Of a DNA stretch of 64,000 nucleotides, positions 10,127 to 19,781 are shown piece after piece. The notes below the pieces were generated by a model. It was given only the letters and a program-made list of their open reading frames with translations. It did not search any database and had not been told where the DNA came from. The translations under genes were made by a program, and so were the position numbers. Source of the stretch: Thiomicrorhabdus sp. (lineage in GTDB: Bacteria; Pseudomonadota; Gammaproteobacteria; Thiomicrospirales; Thiomicrospiraceae); NCBI RefSeq assembly GCF_963662555.1, contig NZ_OY759719.1, positions 2,190,985 through 2,254,984 on the forward strand, in the 5' to 3' direction. Position 1 is the stretch's first letter, and each line of letters opens with the position of its first letter.

Positions 10127-11004
10127 GGTACCCCTTTAACTTTTGTAAAAATGCCATCATAGTTTTCAATTGACCACTTATCAAAAGGTAGTGGGTTTAA
10201 TCTATGATGCAAAAACCATACTTCATAATGCAAATGTGGACCTGTTGAACGACCTGTAGATCCAATTTCGCCTATTTTTTGACCCTTAGTAACAATGTCG
10301 CCTTCTTTAACTGAGCGCTGACTTAGATGTCCATAACGTGTTCTAAACCCATTAGAGTGCAGAACGGTGACTAAGTTACCATAACCGCTCTCTTCGTTAT
10401 AGGCTGAATACTGCACAACCCCTTCTGCGGTTGCATGCACATCTTCTCCAATTGGGCCACGATAATCCAAGCCACCGTGAAACTCTCGTTTACCCGTTAT
10501 AGGATGAATCCTATAACCAAATGGGCTGGTAATCCCCTCAAATTTAGCAACTGGGTGCCCGCTTGGAATCATACTTAACATTAGGCTTTTACCTAACGTA
10601 TTGAGCTGAACTAACTTAACTCGCTCTTTATAAGGTAACTTTTCAGGCTCTTCAGGGTCAATCCCGACTAAACTCTCTAAACCTTGTAAAGATTGATCTA
10701 AAAATTCAACCTGAGCATTTTTCTTCTCAAGGTCTTTCTCAATATCACTTTTCTCATCAAGTAGATGTTGATAATCATTTTTGGTTTTTAATAAAACCTG
10801 ATTATAGGTTTCAACCATCTTTTGATTATGGGCTTCCATTTCATGAGCTTGGTAAGTTAACCACCACAGAGAAACTGCTCCAACAGTCCAAATAAGCAAA
10901 AATATAGACACAATCAGCCAAGCAAACTGTCGAATAAAATGCTTAAAGGAGTAATGGCGCGAACCATGCACATCACTAATAGTGACGGTAAAGTAATTTC
11001 TCAT
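10036..11004 (-). CDS. Membrane-anchored M23 family metallopeptidase
   Basis: 322-residue peptidoglycan endopeptidase. A basic N-terminus and one transmembrane helix (about 25-50) are followed by a coiled coil (about 55-115) and a LytM/M23 domain (about 155-285). The zinc ligands are visible in HGGLD (HxxxD) and HLHYE (HxH), so it should be active. Its last ~30 codons overlap the bactofilin start. By analogy with Helicobacter Csd1/CcmA, it probably trims cross-links to set cell shape, placed by the bactofilin polymer. That role is inferred. Confidence 0.94.
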   Translation of the reverse strand: MRNYFTVTISDVHGSRHYSFKHFIRQFAWLIVSIFLLIWTVGAVSLWWLTYQAHEMEAHNQKMVETYNQVLLKTKNDYQHLLDEKSDIEKDLEKKNAQVEFLDQSLQGLESLVGIDPEEPEKLPYKERVKLVQLNTLGKSLMLSMIPSGHPVAKFEGITSPFGYRIHPITGKREFHGGLDYRGPIGEDVHATAEGVVQYSAYNEESGYGNLVTVLHSNGFRTRYGHLSQRSVKEGDIVTKGQKIGEIGSTGRSTGPHLHYEVWFLHHRLNPLPFDKWSIENYDGIFTKVKGVPWASLSQNVNQIVQKVGKQLSPKAAKLAVK

Positions 11005-11027
11005 GGGTTAATTTTTGCTTTATAGCC

Positions 11028-12101
11028 TTAAAGTGCGGCGACGACTGCATCACCCATTTCGCTACAAGAAACACGAGTCATACCTTCAGAGTAAATATCA
11101 CCCGTACGCAAACCTTGGTCAAGTACTTTACCCACTGCATTTTCAATTTTTACAGCTAGATCTTCACGACCTAAAGAGTAACGAAGCATCATTGCCGCAG
11201 ATAAGATTGTTGCTAATGGATTTGCCAAGTTTTGACCTGCAATATCAGGTGCCGAACCATGACTAGGCTCATACATACCTTTATTGTTTGCATCTAAAGA
11301 AGCAGAAGCCAACATACCAATAGACCCTGTTAGCATTGACGCTTCATCAGACAAGATATCACCAAACATATTGCCTGTTACCATAACGTCAAATTGTTTA
11401 GGGTTTAGTACCAACTGCATAGCTGCGTTATCAACATACATATGCTTTACTTCAACTTCTGGATATTCAACCGCAACTTGGTCAACAATTTCACGCCATA
11501 GTTCAGTTACTTCTAAAACATTAGCTTTATCTACAGAAGTTAACTTTTTGTTTCGTTTCATTGCCGCTTGAAAAGCCACATGAGCAATACGTTTAATTTC
11601 AGATTCAGAGTACACATAAGTATTAAAACCTTGGCGTTCACCATTTTCTAAAGTACGAATACCACGAGGCTGACCAAAATAAATGCCACCCGTTAATTCA
11701 CGTACGATCAAAATATCTAAACCTGATACCACCTCAGGCTTAAGCGTAGAAGCATCTGCCAACTGAGGGTATAAAAAAGCAGGACGTAAATTTGCAAACA
11801 ACTGCATTTCAGAGCGTAAACGTAAAAGCCCCTTCTCTGGTCGAACAGAGATATCAAGTGATTCCCACTTATAACCACCTACCGCACCAAGAAGCACTGC
11901 ATCAGCCGCATGAGCTTTTGCCATGGTCTCATCTGCTAAAGGCACTCCATGAACATCATAAGCTGCACCACCAACAAGATCTTCTGTAGTCGAAATATCT
12001 AAACCATCAGACTTTTTTAATGCTTCTAATACTTTTACAGCTTCTGCCGTAATTTCAGGACCAATACCATCACCAGGTAAAATCAATACTTCTTGTGTCA
12101 T
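11028..12101 (-). CDS. leuB: 3-isopropylmalate dehydrogenase
   Basis: NAD-dependent oxidative decarboxylation of 3-isopropylmalate in leucine synthesis. The N-terminus reads [12 protein letters not shown], with the substrate-binding ELTGGIYFG near residue 140, the metal/substrate segment GDILSDEAS, and the NAD-binding [12 protein letters not shown]. The 357-residue length is typical. It lies 87 bases downstream of leuD; the gap holds a perfect TACCAGGCCTGGTA palindrome. It forms the leuC-leuD-leuB set. Confidence 0.97.
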   Translation of the reverse strand: MTQEVLILPGDGIGPEITAEAVKVLEALKKSDGLDISTTEDLVGGAAYDVHGVPLADETMAKAHAADAVLLGAVGGYKWESLDISVRPEKGLLRLRSEMQLFANLRPAFLYPQLADASTLKPEVVSGLDILIVRELTGGIYFGQPRGIRTLENGERQGFNTYVYSESEIKRIAHVAFQAAMKRNKKLTSVDKANVLEVTELWREIVDQVAVEYPEVEVKHMYVDNAAMQLVLNPKQFDVMVTGNMFGDILSDEASMLTGSIGMLASASLDANNKGMYEPSHGSAPDIAGQNLANPLATILSAAMMLRYSLGREDLAVKIENAVGKVLDQGLRTGDIYSEGMTRVSCSEMGDAVVAAL

Positions 12102-12154
12102 TTTTAAATACTCTTAACTTTATAAACTTGTAATTTTTTACTTTTTTGCAATTT

Positions 12155-12168
12155 TACCAGGCCTGGTA
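12155..12168. repeat. Perfect palindrome TACCAGGCCTGGTA
   Basis: Copy of the dispersed palindrome in the leuD-leuB gap, 20 bases past the leuD stop; flanking bases extend the symmetry to TTTACCA...TGGTAAA. Confidence 0.9.
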
Positions 12169-12188
12169 AATCTACAAACCACAGGTTA

Positions 12189-12830
12189 TCAACCCGCAAA
12201 CAACCAAGGTGCTGTTTTCTTGGTTTTTTCCTCGTAGGCTTTAATATCTGCTTCATGCTGAAGTGTTAAACCAATGTCATCTAGACCATTAATCAAACAG
12301 TGACGACGGAAACTATCCACTTCAAAAGCAATCGCTTCACCGTTTGGCTTAATAATTTGCTGATTTTCTAAATCAACCGTTAATTGATAACCTTCTTGTG
12401 CATGCACTTCATTAAATAAATCATCAACAATAGCCTCATCTAAAACAATTGGTAATAGACCGTTTTTAAAACTGTTGTTAAAAAAGATATCGGCATAGCT
12501 TGGCGCAATAATCACATCAAAACCGTAATCTTTTAATGCCCAAGGAGCGTGTTCACGACTTGAACCGCAACCAAAGTTTTCACGTGCTAGAAGCACTTTT
12601 GCACCTTGGTAGCGTGGCTGATTTAATACAAACTCTTTACGCAATGGGCGGCCAGAATTATCTGAATCAGGCTCACCCACATCTTCGTAACGCCACTCAT
12701 CGAATAAGTTAGGCCCAAAACCAGTGCGTTTAATTGATTTTAAAAACTGCTTTGGAATAATGGCATCGGTATCTACGTTAGCACGATCCATTGGTGCCAC
12801 AATGGCGGTCTTTTTTACAAACTTTTCCAT
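12189..12830 (-). CDS. leuD: 3-isopropylmalate dehydratase small subunit
   Basis: Small subunit of isopropylmalate isomerase; contributes the substrate-binding swivelling domain. Key segments are [12 protein letters not shown] near the N-terminus and [11 protein letters not shown] near residue 77. The 213-residue length is typical of the proteobacterial two-subunit enzyme. It follows leuC by 22 bases with a GAGAT-type ribosome site, and leuB follows downstream. Confidence 0.97.
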   Translation of the reverse strand: MEKFVKKTAIVAPMDRANVDTDAIIPKQFLKSIKRTGFGPNLFDEWRYEDVGEPDSDNSGRPLRKEFVLNQPRYQGAKVLLARENFGCGSSREHAPWALKDYGFDVIIAPSYADIFFNNSFKNGLLPIVLDEAIVDDLFNEVHAQEGYQLTVDLENQQIIKPNGEAIAFEVDSFRRHCLINGLDDIGLTLQHEADIKAYEEKTKKTAPWLFAG

Positions 12831-12852
12831 TTTATATCTCCGCTATTGTCTA

Positions 12853-14268
12853 TTAAAGGTAGTCACGAACATCAACAAAGTGACCAGCAACCGCTGCCGC
12901 CGCTGCCATTTCCGGGCTCACCAAATGAGTACGCCCACCTGCTCCTTGACGACCTTCAAAGTTACGGTTTGAAGTCGATGCGCAATGCTTACCAGTTGGT
13001 AACTTATCGGCATTCATTGCTAAACACATAGAACAACCTGGGTTACGCCATTCAAAACCAGCCTCAATAAAGATTTTATCTAATCCTTCTTGCTCAGCCT
13101 GTTGTTTAACCAAACCTGAACCTGGAACAGCTAAAGCCTGCTCAACTTTATCTGAAATTTTTCTGCCTTTTAAAACTTCAGCTGCGGCACGAAAATCTTC
13201 AATACGTGAGTTTGTACAAGAACCGATAAATACAAAATCAACAGGGATATCTTTAATTGGCATATCGGCTTCTAAGCCCATATATTTTAAAGCTCGCTCA
13301 ATACCACCAGCCTTAACTGCATCGGATTCATTAGCTGGGTTAGGCACTTTACCATTAACATCCAACACCATTTCTGGTGAGGTTCCCCATGAAACCTGAG
13401 GTTCAATTTTTGAACCATCTATTTCAACAACCTTATCAAACGCAGCGTCTTCGTCAGACTTCAAGTCCATCCAGGCGGTTACAGCCGCATCCCAATCATC
13501 ACCTTTAGGTGCGTATGGACGACCCTGAACATATTCAATCGTCTTTTCATCTACACCAACAAGACCTACACGGGCACCAGCTTCAATAGCCATATTACAA
13601 ACTGTCATACGCCCTTCAATAGACATATCACGAAATACTTGGCCACCAAATTCAATCGCGTGACCGTTACCACCTGCAGTACCAATTTTACCGATAATCG
13701 CTAAAACCACGTCTTTTGGAGTAACACCAGGCTGTAGCTTGCCATCAACTTTGATTAACATGTTTTTCATTTTTTTCTGAATCAAACACTGAGTAGCCAA
13801 TACGTGCTCAACTTCAGAGGTACCAATACCGTGAGCCAAAGCACCTAATGCACCATGAGTTGCGGTATGTGAGTCACCACAAACGACCGTCATACCAGGT
13901 AATGTTGCACCCTCTTCTGGGCCAACAACATGTACGATACCTTGACGAATATCACCCATACCAAATTCTGTAATACCAAATTCACGGGCATTCATACCCA
14001 ATGTCACTACCTGAATACGTGATACTGGATCAACAATTGATTCTGCACCACCAGTTAATTCAGTAGTAGGAACATTATGATCACAGGTTGCCAAGTTAGT
14101 ATCTATTCGCCATGGTTTACGGCCAGCTAGACGCAGACCTTCAAACGCTTGCGGTGAAGTTACCTCATGCAGTAACTGACGATCTATGTAAATTAACGCC
14201 GTTCCATCATCTTCTTGACGCACTACATGTGCATCCCACAATTTATCGTATAAAGTCTTTGCTGACAT
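12853..14268 (-). CDS. leuC: 3-isopropylmalate dehydratase large subunit
   Basis: Aconitase-family [4Fe-4S] large subunit interconverting 2- and 3-isopropylmalate. Cluster cysteines are in GSCTNS and [17 protein letters not shown] and the [10 protein letters not shown] motif are present. An upstream in-frame ATG exists at 14295, but the ATG at 14268 gives the conserved N-terminus ([16 protein letters not shown]) and a 471-residue protein, so I use it. A TATAAT box lies about 45 bases upstream on the same strand. Confidence 0.96.
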   Translation of the reverse strand: MSAKTLYDKLWDAHVVRQEDDGTALIYIDRQLLHEVTSPQAFEGLRLAGRKPWRIDTNLATCDHNVPTTELTGGAESIVDPVSRIQVVTLGMNAREFGITEFGMGDIRQGIVHVVGPEEGATLPGMTVVCGDSHTATHGALGALAHGIGTSEVEHVLATQCLIQKKMKNMLIKVDGKLQPGVTPKDVVLAIIGKIGTAGGNGHAIEFGGQVFRDMSIEGRMTVCNMAIEAGARVGLVGVDEKTIEYVQGRPYAPKGDDWDAAVTAWMDLKSDEDAAFDKVVEIDGSKIEPQVSWGTSPEMVLDVNGKVPNPANESDAVKAGGIERALKYMGLEADMPIKDIPVDFVFIGSCTNSRIEDFRAAAEVLKGRKISDKVEQALAVPGSGLVKQQAEQEGLDKIFIEAGFEWRNPGCSMCLAMNADKLPTGKHCASTSNRNFEGRQGAGGRTHLVSPEMAAAAAVAGHFVDVRDYL

Positions 14269-14312
14269 TGCTCTAAACCCAACTGTTATAAACATTTAAA
14301 AAATAGTCCGAA

Positions 14313-14318
14313 ATTATA
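14313..14318 (-). promoter_or_regulatory. Candidate -10 element for leuCDB
   Basis: TATAAT on the minus strand, 45 bases before the preferred leuC ATG. No good -35 hexamer is seen at 16-18 bases, so an activator or an extended -10 may matter. Confidence 0.5.
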
Positions 14319-14389
14319 TCACTTCATCCTTTATTCGACATAGTAAAATAGCCACAGAAATCGTCAAATTAAGACAAAAGGAAGCAAAA

Positions 14390-15034
14390 ATGAGTTATTC
14401 GGTCAAGGAAGTATTCTACTCACTCCAAGGTGAAGGGTTTCATAGTGGAAGACCTGCTATTTTTTGCCGCATGAGTAAATGCAACCTTTGGACAGGCCGT
14501 GAAGCCGATAGATCTGATGCCGTTTGCCAATTTTGCGACACCGATTTTATTGGCACAGACGGGCAAAATGGCGGCAAATTTATTAACGCCGAAGCATTGT
14601 GCCAACACCTTTTAGGCTTTTGGCCAAACGATAGCGACCAAAACCCATTTGTAGTTTTAACTGGTGGTGAACCATTATTGCAGGTGGATGAAGACTTAAT
14701 CACCGCTTTACATAAACACAAATTTGAAATTGCAGTTGAAACCAACGGAACTAAAACAGCTCCTACAGGAATCGATTGGATTTGTATGAGCCCAAAAGCC
14801 AACGCTCCTATTATTCTGGATTCAGGACATGAACTAAAACTTGTCTTTCCGCAACCAGAATTAATGCCAGACAAAGTAGCTGATTTAGATTTTGACTACT
14901 TTTATCTACAACCTATGGATGATCAAGACCCAAACATTACTCAACAAAATATTAAGCAAGCGGTTGCCTATTGTTTAGCCCATCCAAAATGGAAGCTAAG
15001 TTTACAAACACATAAACTTTTAGGCATTGATTAA
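14390..15034 (+). CDS. queE: 7-carboxy-7-deazaguanine synthase
   Basis: Radical-SAM enzyme that contracts 6-carboxytetrahydropterin to 7-carboxy-7-deazaguanine, in queuosine biosynthesis. The cluster motif is the QueE-type CX14CX2C form rather than CX3CX2C: one Cys in KCNLW and two in CQFCD. GGEPLLQ and AVETNGT follow. The 214-residue length is typical. The AAAAGGAAGC ribosome site supports the start. Divergent from leuC; rlmD follows after a 96-base gap holding a 51-nt repeat unit. Confidence 0.95.
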   Translation: MSYSVKEVFYSLQGEGFHSGRPAIFCRMSKCNLWTGREADRSDAVCQFCDTDFIGTDGQNGGKFINAEALCQHLLGFWPNDSDQNPFVVLTGGEPLLQVDEDLITALHKHKFEIAVETNGTKTAPTGIDWICMSPKANAPIILDSGHELKLVFPQPELMPDKVADLDFDYFYLQPMDDQDPNITQQNIKQAVAYCLAHPKWKLSLQTHKLLGID

Positions 15035-15049
15035 CTAAAAACCACAATT

Positions 15050-15100
15050 TACCAGGCCTGGTACGCCCTGTGGCCGACCATATATTGTGAGCACAGGGTA
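15050..15100 (+). repeat. 51-nt repeat unit, copy A
   Basis: Begins with the perfect palindrome TACCAGGCCTGGTA (15050-15063) and ends in CACAGGGTA. The second part forms a stem of CCCTGTG with CACAGGG around a ~19-base loop. Same length and layout as the units at 30447 and 40165. Confidence 0.85.
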
Positions 15101-15130
15101 ATTAAAAAACTCATTATTAAAAGGCATAAA

Positions 15131-16366
15131 ATGCAAAACCAGACACACAATCAAATACAAATCGAAAGCCTCACCCATGATGGTAGAGGCGTGGCTCGTA
15201 TAGAAGGTAAAACGACTTTTGTAGCCAATACGGTACCTGGTGACATTGTCAGTTTACGCATTATAAAACAGCAAGATAAATTTGATGAAGCTCAGTTAAT
15301 CGAAGTTGAAACACCTTCTCAAGACAGAACTCAACCATTTTGCCAAGTCTATAATGAGTGTGGTGGCTGTCAACTGCAACACCTCAGCATTGATGCACAA
15401 CGTCACTGGAAATCTGAAAATTTTATTAACCGCTTAACTCAGGCAGTCAATGCCAAAAAATGCAAAATTGCAAAACCACTTATTGGTAAAGATACAGACT
15501 ATCGTCGCCGTGCTCGTTTTGGTCTATCTATTAGTAAGCAAGATAAAATTGCCCGTTTAGGCTTTAGAATAGAAGCGACCAATGAACTGGTTGATATAGA
15601 GCAATGCCCTGTTTTAACGCCTAATTTAAATAAAGCTCTCAAAGAAAATCGCTCAGAGCTTTTACAACAAGCAAGCCGAGCCCACAAAGAAATTAGCTTT
15701 GTTGAAGCAGATAATGGGGTATTTATTACTAATAGTGCTTTGGAGGAACCTACAAACTTAGAGCCCAAATACACATTAAACGGCTTAGATATTCACTTTC
15801 CTGCTGACGGATTTGTGCAAGTAAATGCAGAACAAAATCAACAAATGGTAAACCAAGCGATTGATTGGTTAGAGCTAGAAGACCAACATAAAGTGCTTGA
15901 TCTATTTTGTGGCGTCGGCAACTTCACACTTCCAATTGCTCAGAAGGTTAAAAAAGTGGTTGGTATTGAAGGTCTTATTGAACTAACCCAAACCGCAGAA
16001 CATAACGCCAAAACCAATCAGATTGAAAATGCTGAATTTTACAAAGCTGACCTTTTTGCAGAGTGCCTAAAAACCCCTTGGTTTAGAGAGCAAAAATACC
16101 ATAGAGTTTTATTAGACCCTGGCAGACAAGGGGCATTTGAAATCAGTAAAATACTGCATTTAGTCAAAGCAGAAATTATTGTTTATGTCTCTTGTAATGC
16201 TGCGACACTGATTCGTGACATCAAAGAACTTGAGAAACAAGGTTATCAACTACAAAAAGCCGGCTTAATTGATATGTTTCCACATACCGTGCACACCGAG
16301 GTAATGGTACAACTTAAACAAGCCAAAAAACCTAAAAAACCCGCTCGTAAAATCTTTAAGTTTTAG
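15131..16366 (+). CDS. rlmD: 23S rRNA (uracil-1939-C5)-methyltransferase
   Basis: 411-residue SAM-dependent RNA methyltransferase with an N-terminal TRAM domain (about 1-60). The [4Fe-4S] cysteines are C71, C77 and C80 (CQVYNECGGC) plus one in IEQCPVL. The Rossmann motif DLFCGVGNFTLP is present, along with the catalytic-cysteine region VYVSCNAATL. A basic lysine-rich tail (KKPKKPARK) ends the protein. RlmD and its RlmC/TrmA paralogues share this fold; length and TRAM domain favour RlmD. Confidence 0.92.
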   Translation: MQNQTHNQIQIESLTHDGRGVARIEGKTTFVANTVPGDIVSLRIIKQQDKFDEAQLIEVETPSQDRTQPFCQVYNECGGCQLQHLSIDAQRHWKSENFINRLTQAVNAKKCKIAKPLIGKDTDYRRRARFGLSISKQDKIARLGFRIEATNELVDIEQCPVLTPNLNKALKENRSELLQQASRAHKEISFVEADNGVFITNSALEEPTNLEPKYTLNGLDIHFPADGFVQVNAEQNQQMVNQAIDWLELEDQHKVLDLFCGVGNFTLPIAQKVKKVVGIEGLIELTQTAEHNAKTNQIENAEFYKADLFAECLKTPWFREQKYHRVLLDPGRQGAFEISKILHLVKAEIIVYVSCNAATLIRDIKELEKQGYQLQKAGLIDMFPHTVHTEVMVQLKQAKKPKKPARKIFKF

Positions 16367-16407
16367 ATAAAACAGGCTGTTACGCTTTTATAGCATTTTA
16401 AATAGTT

Positions 16408-16433
16408 GGCGTTTATTTACTGTAATAAACGCC
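16408..16433 (+). terminator. Hairpin after rlmD
   Basis: Perfect 10-bp stem (GGCGTTTATT paired with AATAAACGCC) with a 6-base loop, 42 bases past the rlmD stop. No T-run follows directly, so terminator strength is uncertain. Confidence 0.5.
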
Positions 16434-16583
16434 TATTAAACCAATTATTACACCTTATTTATTCCAGTTATTTTTTATCCCCTTTTCTCTTTTTTTTCAT
16501 ATATTTGCCCTAACATACTCCTCAACAACAAACCTCTAAATATCTAGAACATTTTATATTTTAATGATAAGATATATTTTATT

Positions 16584-16601
16584 AATTAGCCTTGGCTAAT
16601 T
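16584..16601 (+). promoter_or_regulatory. Candidate DtxR/MntR-family operator
   Basis: Perfect inverted repeat AATTAGCC-TT-GGCTAATT, 48 bases before the troA start, with a half-site (TTTAGCCTTAAA) just downstream. Shape and TTAGCC core resemble DtxR/MntR/TroR boxes. The assignment is an inference. Confidence 0.55.
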
Positions 16602-16616
16602 TTTTATTTAGCCTTA

Positions 16617-16637
16617 AATAATAATTGATAATAATTT
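16617..16637 (+). promoter_or_regulatory. Possible Fur-like box
   Basis: Run of overlapping NATAAT-type hexamers (AATAAT, GATAAT, AATAAT) between the inverted repeat and troA. This resembles Fur sites but is also plain A+T-rich sequence. Confidence 0.3.
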
Positions 16638-16649
16638 ACGGAAATCACC

Positions 16650-17555
16650 ATGATTCAAACCAACTCTCGTGTAAAGCCTCTAATCTTAGGTTTTATTGTT
16701 TTTATTTTTAGCTTCAATGCTCAAGCCCAAATTAATGTTGTTACCACAACAGGAATGATTGCAGACTTAGCTAAAAACATTGGCGGCCAATACGTTGAGG
16801 TAAACCCATTAATGGGAACCGGAGTTGACCCGCATTTATATAAAGCCACTCAAGGAGATCTTCGTAGACTCACTAAAGCCGATATTATTTTTTATAACGG
16901 CCTGCACCTAGAAGGCAAAATGCAAGACGTCTTTACCAAGCTTTCTCGTAAAAAAGCGGTCTTTGCAGTAGGTGATCAAATATCGCAGCATGATTTACTT
17001 GAACACGGTAAACACCCTGATCCACATATTTGGTTTGACCTTAAATTATGGCACCAAGCTGGTCAACGTGTTTTAGAGGTGTATCAATCTATAGACCCAG
17101 AGCACAAGACATACTATCAATCCCAAGCTGACAAATACTTTGCTGAGATGAATGCTCTAAATCAATGGATTATTGAGCAGGTAAAAACCATTCCAAAAAA
17201 ACAGCGTGTATTAATTACCGCGCACGATGCATTTGGCTATTTTGGCAAGGCTTATGGCATCAAGGTAATGGGTTTACAAGGCGTGAGCACTGCTGCTGAA
17301 TTTGGCTTGCAAGACATTAAAAAACTTAAAGATGTGATTATTCAAAATGGGGTAAAAGCGGTATTTGTGGAGACCAGTGTCTCTCCTCGCTTTATTCAAT
17401 CTTTAGTTGCTGGCGTTAAAGCGGAAGGCCACCAAATTAAAATTGGTGGTGAACTATATTCAGATGCAATGGGGTTAACAGGAACTCCTACTGGTAATTA
17501 CTTTGGCATGGTCAAACATAATGTTGAAACCATTGTACAAGCCTTAAAAAACTAA
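16650..17555 (+). CDS. troA: Metal ABC transporter substrate-binding protein (TroA-like)
   Basis: Periplasmic cluster A-I binding protein for Mn/Zn/Fe. The signal peptide is residues 1-26 with an AQA|Q cleavage site. Predicted metal ligands are H62 (VDPHLYK), H126 (DPHIWFD), H192 (TAHDAFGYF) and D272 (LYSDAMG), the HHHD set of TroA. It lacks the His-rich loop typical of ZnuA, which argues against a dedicated zinc importer. First gene of a four-gene importer; the DtxR-like operator lies upstream. Which metal is carried cannot be fixed from sequence; Mn or Fe is favoured by the fused MntR-like domain in TroC. Confidence 0.9.
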   Translation: MIQTNSRVKPLILGFIVFIFSFNAQAQINVVTTTGMIADLAKNIGGQYVEVNPLMGTGVDPHLYKATQGDLRRLTKADIIFYNGLHLEGKMQDVFTKLSRKKAVFAVGDQISQHDLLEHGKHPDPHIWFDLKLWHQAGQRVLEVYQSIDPEHKTYYQSQADKYFAEMNALNQWIIEQVKTIPKKQRVLITAHDAFGYFGKAYGIKVMGLQGVSTAAEFGLQDIKKLKDVIIQNGVKAVFVETSVSPRFIQSLVAGVKAEGHQIKIGGELYSDAMGLTGTPTGNYFGMVKHNVETIVQALKN

Positions 17556-17619
17556 CAATAACACAGTAGCAATCAACCCTTCGCTATAGAACAATTAAAC
17601 AATATGAAAAACGATCATT

Positions 17620-18411
17620 ATGAAAAACAATAACATCCCGCCACTTTCAGTTGAAAATCTCAGTATGCGATACCATCATAAACCCGTTTTAACTGATGTA
17701 AGTTTTAGCATTCCATCAGGTAAAACTATCGCTATTGTTGGCCCAAATGGAGCCGGTAAATCGTCTTTACTTAAAGGCATTATGGGGTTAGAACCTATTA
17801 TTGAAGGCCAGGTTAACTTTTTTGGCGAACCGTTAGCTAAAAAACGTCTTTCTACTGCTTATGTTCCTCAAAGAGAAGAAATTGATTGGGACTTTCCAAT
17901 CAATTTAATGGATGTTGTTTTAATGGGGCGTCAAGGCCATTTAAAGTTGTGGCAACGTCCAACTAAAATAGATATTCAAATTGCAGAACAAGCCCTAAAA
18001 GACCTACAAATGTGGGATTTTAGAGATCGACAAATCAGCCAGCTATCAGGTGGTCAGCAACAGCGTGTTTTCTTAGCTCGTGCTTTAGCCCAACAGGCAA
18101 CGCTTTATTTAATGGATGAGCCTTTTGCTGGAGTAGATGTCTCAACAGAAAAAGCCATTATTGAATTATTTAAAAACCTCAAAGCACAAGGCAAAACGAT
18201 TGTCTGCGTTCATCATGATTTGAATACCGTAGGCGAATATTTTGATTGGATTATTTTCATCAATGCTCGTTTAGTAGCGGCAGGCCCCGTTGAAGAAGTG
18301 TTAACTAAAGAGAACCTAAACAAAACTTATGGTGGCCGCCTCTCTTTACTTAACGATTTAACCGAAGAGATGTACCGAACTAAACTCAACCAAGCACACG
18401 ATACGGACTAA
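17620..18411 (+). CDS. troB: Metal ABC transporter ATP-binding protein
   Basis: 263-residue ATPase. Walker A is GPNGAGKS at 41-48, the Q-loop is in AYVPQRE, the signature is LSGGQQQR, Walker B is LYLMDEPF, and the H-loop is in CVHHDL. Closest in type to the MntB/TroB/ZnuC family energising divalent-cation importers. It follows troA by 64 bases; the first permease starts 5 bases after its stop. Confidence 0.95.
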   Translation: MKNNNIPPLSVENLSMRYHHKPVLTDVSFSIPSGKTIAIVGPNGAGKSSLLKGIMGLEPIIEGQVNFFGEPLAKKRLSTAYVPQREEIDWDFPINLMDVVLMGRQGHLKLWQRPTKIDIQIAEQALKDLQMWDFRDRQISQLSGGQQQRVFLARALAQQATLYLMDEPFAGVDVSTEKAIIELFKNLKAQGKTIVCVHHDLNTVGEYFDWIIFINARLVAAGPVEEVLTKENLNKTYGGRLSLLNDLTEEMYRTKLNQAHDTD

Positions 18412-18416
18412 CTAAA

Positions 18417-19781
18417 ATGCAAGATTTTACGCTTATTCAGTCCAGCTCTGTTTGGGAAAACCTATTAACATTTTGGCAATTTGAAGACATGAATGCCGTA
18501 TGGGTTCTTTTTGGCGGCGTGCTTTTAGGCATGAGCGCCTCTGTAATTGGAGCCTTTGCTTTTTTACGCAAACGTTCACTGATTGGTGATGCTCTTGCAC
18601 ATGCGGCCTTACCTGGTGTAATGATGGCATTTTTGCTATTTCAAACCCGTGATCCCTGGGTGATGTTTTTGGGTGCGGTAACAAGCAGTTTTATTGGTTT
18701 CTTTTTAATTGACTGGTTACCTAAAAACACCAAAATCAAACCCGATGCCGCTTTAGCGATTACCCTGTCATTTTTCTTTGCCTTAGGGTTAATGTTACTC
18801 TCTTATATTCAAGGCCTTAACATTGAAAATAAAAGCGGACTAGACAAAATCCTTTTTGGTCAGGCTGCGGCCATGACTCAAGACGATATTCGTTTACTGG
18901 GTTATGTTGCCGTTACCATTCTGTTAGCGGTTGGTCTATTTTTTCAAAAATTACGTTTAATTACGTTTAACCGCAATTACGCCAGAACCCTTGGAGTCAA
19001 TGTTCAAGCTTATGAGTTATTGCTTGCCTTATTAATCGTCATGTCTGTGGTGGTAGGCTTACAACTAGTGGGTGTTGTTTTAATGGCTGCGGTATTACTT
19101 ACCCCAATTGCAGCTGCTCGTTTTTGGAGTAATGAGCTAAGTCATCTATTAGTATTGTCTGCCATAATTGGTGGTGTAAGTGCCATCATTAGTACCCAAG
19201 TTTCCTATATTGCTCCAGCCATGCCAACAGGTCCCTGGATGGTGGTTAGCTTATCTGCTTTATTTTTTATCTCATTATTGTTTGCACCTAATAAAGGTTT
19301 AATAAAAAAACATCTAGAGCACAAACAATTACGTCAAAAAGTGGCTGAAGAGAATATCTTAAGAACGCTTTATAAATTGCTAGAAAGAAACACTCTGGAA
19401 CAACAAGATTTTAACCAAGCCGACATTCAAGCTTTACGCAGTGTACCGAGTTCTGATTTACAAAAAACACTCAAATTGCTCTGTAAAAAACAATTAATCG
19501 AGTCCTCTTCACGAGGTTTTAGAATGACACCTCAAGGTTTAGAACTAGCTACACAACTGACCCGTCGTCATCGCTTATGGGAGAACTACCTCAACGAACA
19601 AGCAGAGTTAACCCCTGAACAAGTTCATAAACAAGCTGAACGAATTGAACATATTTTAACCGCCGAACAAGAGCAACAACTTGCACTAGAACTTGCCAAC
19701 GCGAACTCCGATCCACACGGCAATCCAATACCTGCAAACAACAGCTCTTTAAACCCTAATAATAAGGGAGGTAATTCATAA
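18417..19781 (+). CDS. troC: Metal ABC transporter permease fused to a DtxR/MntR-like domain
   Basis: 454 residues. Residues ~20-290 are an ABC-3 family permease with about eight or nine membrane helices (GDALAHAALPG motif near the N-terminus). Residues ~300-440 are a cytoplasmic iron-dependent-repressor-like module: a winged helix (about 310-385), then dimerisation/metal helices with RHRLWENYL, an AERIEH segment and the family ending DPHGNPIP. Where DtxR has Cys102, this protein has Glu, as in MntR, suggesting Mn sensing. No separate regulator gene is adjacent. It overlaps troD by one base (TAATG). Such fusions occur in some other phyla's TroC proteins; role here unproven. Confidence 0.92.
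   Translation: MQDFTLIQSSSVWENLLTFWQFEDMNAVWVLFGGVLLGMSASVIGAFAFLRKRSLIGDALAHAALPGVMMAFLLFQTRDPWVMFLGAVTSSFIGFFLIDWLPKNTKIKPDAALAITLSFFFALGLMLLSYIQGLNIENKSGLDKILFGQAAAMTQDDIRLLGYVAVTILLAVGLFFQKLRLITFNRNYARTLGVNVQAYELLLALLIVMSVVVGLQLVGVVLMAAVLLTPIAAARFWSNELSHLLVLSAIIGGVSAIISTQVSYIAPAMPTGPWMVVSLSALFFISLLFAPNKGLIKKHLEHKQLRQKVAEENILRTLYKLLERNTLEQQDFNQADIQALRSVPSSDLQKTLKLLCKKQLIESSSRGFRMTPQGLELATQLTRRHRLWENYLNEQAELTPEQVHKQAERIEHILTAEQEQQLALELANANSDPHGNPIPANNSSLNPNNKGGNS

Noticed and set aside
11028..11040. AAGTGCGG resembling a Haemophilus uptake sequence
   Set aside because: A single chance match at the leuB end; not repeated in the window.
14440..14874. 144-residue minus-strand frame within queE
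   Set aside because: Fully antisense to a well-supported radical-SAM gene; no homology features or ribosome site.
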